This document shows, piece by piece, positions 6,009 to 7,541 of a DNA stretch of 7,541 bases. Origin of the DNA: Enterococcaceae bacterium (GTDB taxonomy: Bacteria > Bacillota > Bacilli > Lactobacillales > Catellicoccaceae); NCBI GenBank assembly GCA_030150665.1, contig JASLFJ010000116.1, positions 1-7,541 on the forward strand, in the 5' to 3' direction. Positions within the stretch are counted from its first letter, which is position 1. Each line of letters opens with the position of its first letter. The position numbers were made by a program, and so were the translations under genes. Under the pieces are notes generated by a model. It worked only from the letters and a program-made list of their open reading frames with translations, did no database searches and was not told the origin of the DNA.

Positions 6009-6593
6009 ATGAGTGATAATAATAAGAATAAACCTTGGGAACAACCGATTTATGATATTGATGATGAAATGGAATCCTCACGGATGAAACGTAGAGCACC
6101 TAAAAAAAGAAATAATCGTTTATTTTTGACGATTTTAATTTTATTAATTATTGCGATTACGATTATTCCATTAACTTATTATTATTTACAAATGAAAGAT
6201 AATAATAAATTAGATCAAGCAAATGATGTAAGTCAGATTACATCATTATCAGAAACATCATCAACCACAAAAAAAAGTACAGAAAAAACATCAACTTCTG
6301 AAACTCATAAAGAAAGTTCTAGTTCATCAGAAAAAGAAGTAAGCGAGACTATGAGTTCAGAAACAGTTCCAGAAGAAGCTATTCCAGAAGAGCCAGCGCC
6401 TCAGCAAGAAAGCATGCCTGAGGAACAACCTGTATATGAGCAACGGGCACAAGAAGCAACTTATGTGGTGGCTCCAGGAGATAATTTATATCGTATTGCA
6501 TTAAATCATGGATTAACGTTAGAAGAATTAAAAGCATTAAATGGATTAACAGACAATACAATTTCTGTAGGTCAAGTATTAAAAGTTCAGTAA
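6009..6593 (+). CDS. Membrane-anchored LysM domain protein
   Basis: This is a cell-surface protein of unknown precise role, predicted to bind peptidoglycan. The 194-residue product has a polar cytoplasmic N-terminus (1-37) ending in a basic stretch (RMKRRAPKKRNNR, 25-37), then one hydrophobic segment (38-60). This gives a type II signal-anchor topology with the C-terminus outside. Residues about 72-148 are low complexity: a Ser/Thr/Glu/Lys-rich part, then a Pro/Glu/Gln-rich part, likely disordered and wall-spanning. A single LysM domain (151-194) closes the protein: TYVVAPGDNLYRIALNHGLT and ELKALNGL followed by a terminal VGQVLKVQ. There is no catalytic domain. The ATG at 6009 is preferred over the adjacent TTG at 6006 because AGAGGGGG (5993-6000) is 8 bp away. 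It resembles the YpbE-type LysM proteins encoded just upstream of cmk in other Firmicutes, an assignment made from domain order and position only. Confidence 0.93.
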   Translation: MSDNNKNKPWEQPIYDIDDEMESSRMKRRAPKKRNNRLFLTILILLIIAITIIPLTYYYLQMKDNNKLDQANDVSQITSLSETSSTTKKSTEKTSTSETHKESSSSSEKEVSETMSSETVPEEAIPEEPAPQQESMPEEQPVYEQRAQEATYVVAPGDNLYRIALNHGLTLEELKALNGLTDNTISVGQVLKVQ

Positions 6594-6623
6594 TGTTAAG
6601 TATTTAAGGTGGGATTAATTATT

Positions 6624-7322
6624 TTGGAAAAAAAAATAAATATTGCAATTGATGGCCCTGCATCTGCAGGAAAAAGCACACTAGCACAGTTATTAGCTCA
6701 AGAATTATCATATATTTATTGTGATACGGGAGCCATGTATCGTGCAGTTACTTATGCGTTAATCAACAATATTAATGGATTATTAAATTCTAATATATCA
6801 GATATAAAACATTCTGATATTTCAGATCTTTTAAGTACATTATGTATTCAATTTCAGCAATCAAATGGACAGCAGACTATATTATTAAATGGTCAAGATA
6901 TAACAGAAGAAATTAGATCCAGTGAGGTCACAGAGCTAGTTTCCGTTGTAGCAGCGCGTGCAGATGTTCGTGAATTTTTATTAAAACAGCAACAAGCGAT
7001 TGCAAAAGATGGTGGGGTTGTGATGGATGGTCGTGATATCGGTACGGTAGTTTTACCTCATGCTGAAGTTAAATTTTTTTTAATTGCAAGCGTTCAAGAA
7101 CGTGCAAAAAGAAGATATTTAGAATTAAAACGTAAAGGAGAAGAGGTTCAGTTACAAGATATCGAGGCTTCTATTGCAAAAAGAGATTTTTTAGATCAAA
7201 CACGTTCCATTGCACCTTTAAAAAAAGCAGAAGATGCTATAGAATTAGATACCACGGGTAAAACAATTTCTGAAGTGCAAAAAGAGATGATGATGATTGT
7301 CAGAACTTATTTAACAAAATAA
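6624..7322 (+). CDS. cmk: Cytidylate kinase
   Basis: Cytidylate kinase phosphorylates CMP and dCMP with ATP in pyrimidine nucleotide recycling, in the cytoplasm. From a TTG start at 6624 the product is 232 residues, close to the usual 220-230. Motifs in order are the P-loop DGPASAGKST (10-19), CDTGAMYRA (33-41) for nucleotide binding, DGRDIGTVVLP (135-145), RAKRRYLEL (160-168) and the LID/substrate segment KRDFLDQTRS through PLKKAEDAI (186-206), ending in LDTTG. An upstream in-frame GTG (6609) would add five residues but lies within the AAGGTGGGA stretch that serves as ribosome site for the TTG, so the TTG is preferred. It lies 30 bp after the LysM gene and is probably cotranscribed with it. 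Residues 50-70 (NGLLNSNISDIKHSDISDLL) look like a slightly expanded, AT-rich variable region. Confidence 0.96.
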   Translation: MEKKINIAIDGPASAGKSTLAQLLAQELSYIYCDTGAMYRAVTYALINNINGLLNSNISDIKHSDISDLLSTLCIQFQQSNGQQTILLNGQDITEEIRSSEVTELVSVVAARADVREFLLKQQQAIAKDGGVVMDGRDIGTVVLPHAEVKFFLIASVQERAKRRYLELKRKGEEVQLQDIEASIAKRDFLDQTRSIAPLKKAEDAIELDTTGKTISEVQKEMMMIVRTYLTK

Positions 7323-7396
7323 AAGCCTTTGAGTAGCATTATTTTAAAAATTTATGTATGATAAAAGTACGAAAGCAAACTAGGAGGCATATAGTT

Positions 7397-7541
7397 ATGA
7401 CAGATATTAAAGAAACTATGGAAGATGTAATGAATGAAGTAAAAGAAGTAAATATTGGAGATGTAGTTCAAGGTGAGGTACTTACTTTGGATGATCAAAA
7501 TCAAGCAGTGGTAAGTATTTTAGGGACAGGAATGGAAGGAG
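7397..7541 (+). CDS. rpsA: S1 RNA-binding domain protein (ribosomal protein S1 homologue), partial at right edge
   Basis: Only the first 48 codons are present. The ATG at 7397 follows a strong TAGGAGG (7381-7387) at 9 bp. After a short acidic helix (MTDIKETMEDVMNEVKEV), residues 19-48 match the opening of an S1 OB-fold domain: NIGDVVQGEVLTLDDQNQ, then AVVSILGTGMEG. The family in Firmicutes (RpsA, called YpfD in Bacillus) usually has four S1 repeats and about 400 residues, acting as a translation-associated RNA-binding protein. Its place directly after cmk is the widespread cmk-rpsA pairing, which supports the call although most of the protein is outside the window. The 74-bp gap after cmk shows no convincing terminator; a TATGAT (7357-7362) could be a -10 but has no good -35. 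Confidence 0.88.
   Translation, partial: MTDIKETMEDVMNEVKEVNIGDVVQGEVLTLDDQNQAVVSILGTGMEG

Noticed and set aside
6594..6623. Possible terminator or small gene between the LysM gene and cmk
   Set aside because: The gap is only 30 bp, with no inverted repeat and just the cmk ribosome site.

Overview
The window is AT-rich, densely packed chromosome from a low-GC Gram-positive bacterium (Firmicutes, order Lactobacillales). The evidence is the short Firmicute-type glucose-6-phosphate isomerase, the 310-residue HPr kinase/phosphorylase, the hprK-lgt-gpsA gene cluster, the fer / LysM protein / cmk / rpsA neighbourhood, strong AGGAG-type ribosome binding sites and heavy use of A/T-ending codons. The proteins look enterococcal in character (Enterococcaceae or a close relative, possibly an AT-rich, reduced member such as Melissococcus). 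That placement is an impression from memory, not a search.

Layout. On the minus strand, 1-822 is the N-terminal 274 codons of a KtrB/NtpJ-type potassium transporter subunit that runs off the left edge. A 174-bp divergent intergenic region follows. On the plus strand come pgi (997-2337), a 137-bp gap with a probable promoter and a structured leader, and rplS for ribosomal protein L19 (2475-2825), which ends at a strong intrinsic terminator. The cluster hprK (2913-3845), lgt (3856-4680) and gpsA (4696-5697) follows, spaced 10-15 bp apart. A minus-strand [4Fe-4S] ferredoxin gene (5682-5903) overlaps the tail of gpsA by 16 bp. After a 105-bp divergent gap the plus strand resumes with a membrane-anchored LysM protein (6009-6593), cmk (6624-7322) and the first 48 codons of the S1-domain protein gene rpsA (7397 to the right edge).

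How the genes fit together. Pgi is the second step of glycolysis, and HprK senses glycolytic state to phosphorylate HPr and drive carbon catabolite repression. GpsA turns a glycolytic intermediate (dihydroxyacetone phosphate) into glycerol-3-phosphate for phospholipid. Lgt consumes phosphatidylglycerol, made from that glycerol-3-phosphate, to lipidate prolipoproteins. The remainder is housekeeping: L19 and the S1-like protein for translation, Cmk for nucleotide recycling, the LysM protein for cell-surface attachment, KtrB for potassium uptake and the ferredoxin for electron transfer.

I found no mobile element, CRISPR array, tRNA, rRNA or candidate novel defence or biosynthetic system. The most interesting points are regulatory and structural: a probable L19 leader RNA, hprK sitting immediately behind a strong terminator with almost no room for a promoter, the convergent gpsA/fer overlap, and the apparent absence of recQ and its partner gene between the ferredoxin and LysM genes. 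No gene-free stretch exceeds 300 bases.
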